Positions 5,957 to 6,003 of a stretch of 6,003 nt of DNA are shown piece by piece. The notes under the pieces are model-generated. The model worked only from the letters and a program-made list of their open reading frames with translations, had not been told where the DNA came from and made no database searches. A program made the translations under genes and the position numbers. Within the stretch, counting starts at the first letter, position 1, and every line of letters begins with the position of its first letter. Source of the DNA: Eggerthellaceae bacterium UBA5906 (GTDB taxonomy: Bacteria > Actinomycetota > Coriobacteriia > Coriobacteriales > Eggerthellaceae); the NCBI GenBank assembly GCA_002431805.1, contig DJEE01000086.1, positions 1 through 6,003 on the forward strand. The letters run 5' to 3'.

Positions 5957-6003
5957 CACCTCACATTTCCCAAAAATCCACCGCGAACACCCGCTCCGTC
6001 CCC
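5932..6003. repeat. REP-like imperfect palindrome at the window edge
   Basis: GGGGACGGAG (5932-5941) pairs perfectly with CTCCGTCCCC (5994-6003). After a 3 by 3 mismatch, GTGTTC (5945-5950) pairs with GAACAC (5985-5990), leaving a 34-nt loop. The total is 16 paired bases in a 72-nt unit ending exactly where the window ends, so it may extend further. Long imperfect hairpins with G-rich 5' arms are typical of REP/BIME elements mobilised by REP-associated tyrosine transposases; assignment here is inference, since no other copy lies in the window. Confidence 0.55.

Larger units (their letters stand above)
5702..6003. other. Non-coding region upstream of the DUF4013-ygiQ operon
   Basis: These 302 bases hold no credible gene: ORFs here are short, Cys/Arg-rich and lack ribosome binding sites. 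The part nearest the operon should contain its promoter, but I found no pair of -35 and -10 boxes I would defend; TTGCAA with TAGGTT (minus strand, near 5758-5732) has a 15-bp spacer and is only a weak candidate. The region is dense in inverted repeats, listed separately, including 8-bp arms TTGCGTTT / AAACGCAA (5858-5865, 5893-5900) and a tight GCGCC-AA-GGCGC hairpin at 5881-5892. Confidence 0.6.

Overview
The window is about 6 kb of ordinary, GC-rich bacterial chromosome. Five protein genes lie on the minus strand, so the gene order in the direction of transcription runs from the right end to the left end. High GC, the use of a TTG start, an Rrf2 regulator next to cysK, and DUF4013 and DUF308 membrane proteins together suggest an actinobacterium. 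The class Coriobacteriia (Eggerthella/Slackia/Adlercreutzia-like) is a reasonable guess, but this is inference from gene style and no marker gene proves it.

Right part, 2579-5701: a two-gene operon. A polytopic DUF4013-type membrane protein (4844-5701) is followed after 9 nt by a YgiQ/UPF0313-type radical SAM protein (2579-4834). The radical SAM protein starts with TTG and carries long basic Gly/Arg/Lys-rich tails at both ends. Both ORFs are in the same reading frame, separated by a TAG stop and three codons, and the ribosome binding site of the second overlaps the stop of the first. Their coupled expression looks real, but no shared function is known.

Middle part, 712-2500: a sulfur / Fe-S regulation module. 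An Rrf2-family regulator with three cysteines placed much as in IscR (1954-2391) has its own promoter and terminator. Downstream is cysK, cysteine synthase A (828-1757), with its own AT-rich promoter region and a strong 13-bp intrinsic terminator. A 23-bp imperfect dyad upstream of the cysK promoter and an IscR-like half-site over the regulator's own -10 suggest that this Rrf2 protein controls cysK and itself. That would link cysteine supply to Fe-S or redox status.

Left part, 31-555: a small six-helix HdeD/DUF308-like membrane protein with its own probable promoter, unrelated in any visible way to cysK.

Right edge, 5702-6003: no gene. It holds several inverted repeats. The most distinctive is an imperfect long hairpin ending exactly at the window edge, with outer arms GGGGACGGAG / CTCCGTCCCC, reminiscent of REP-like palindromes. 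It interlocks with a perfect 10-bp inverted repeat, TATCGTGAAC / GTTCACGATA. No CRISPR array, rRNA, tRNA, transposase gene or defence system was seen. I do not find a clearly novel multi-gene system here; the best leads are the Rrf2-cysK circuit, the tailed YgiQ protein and the palindromes at the right end.
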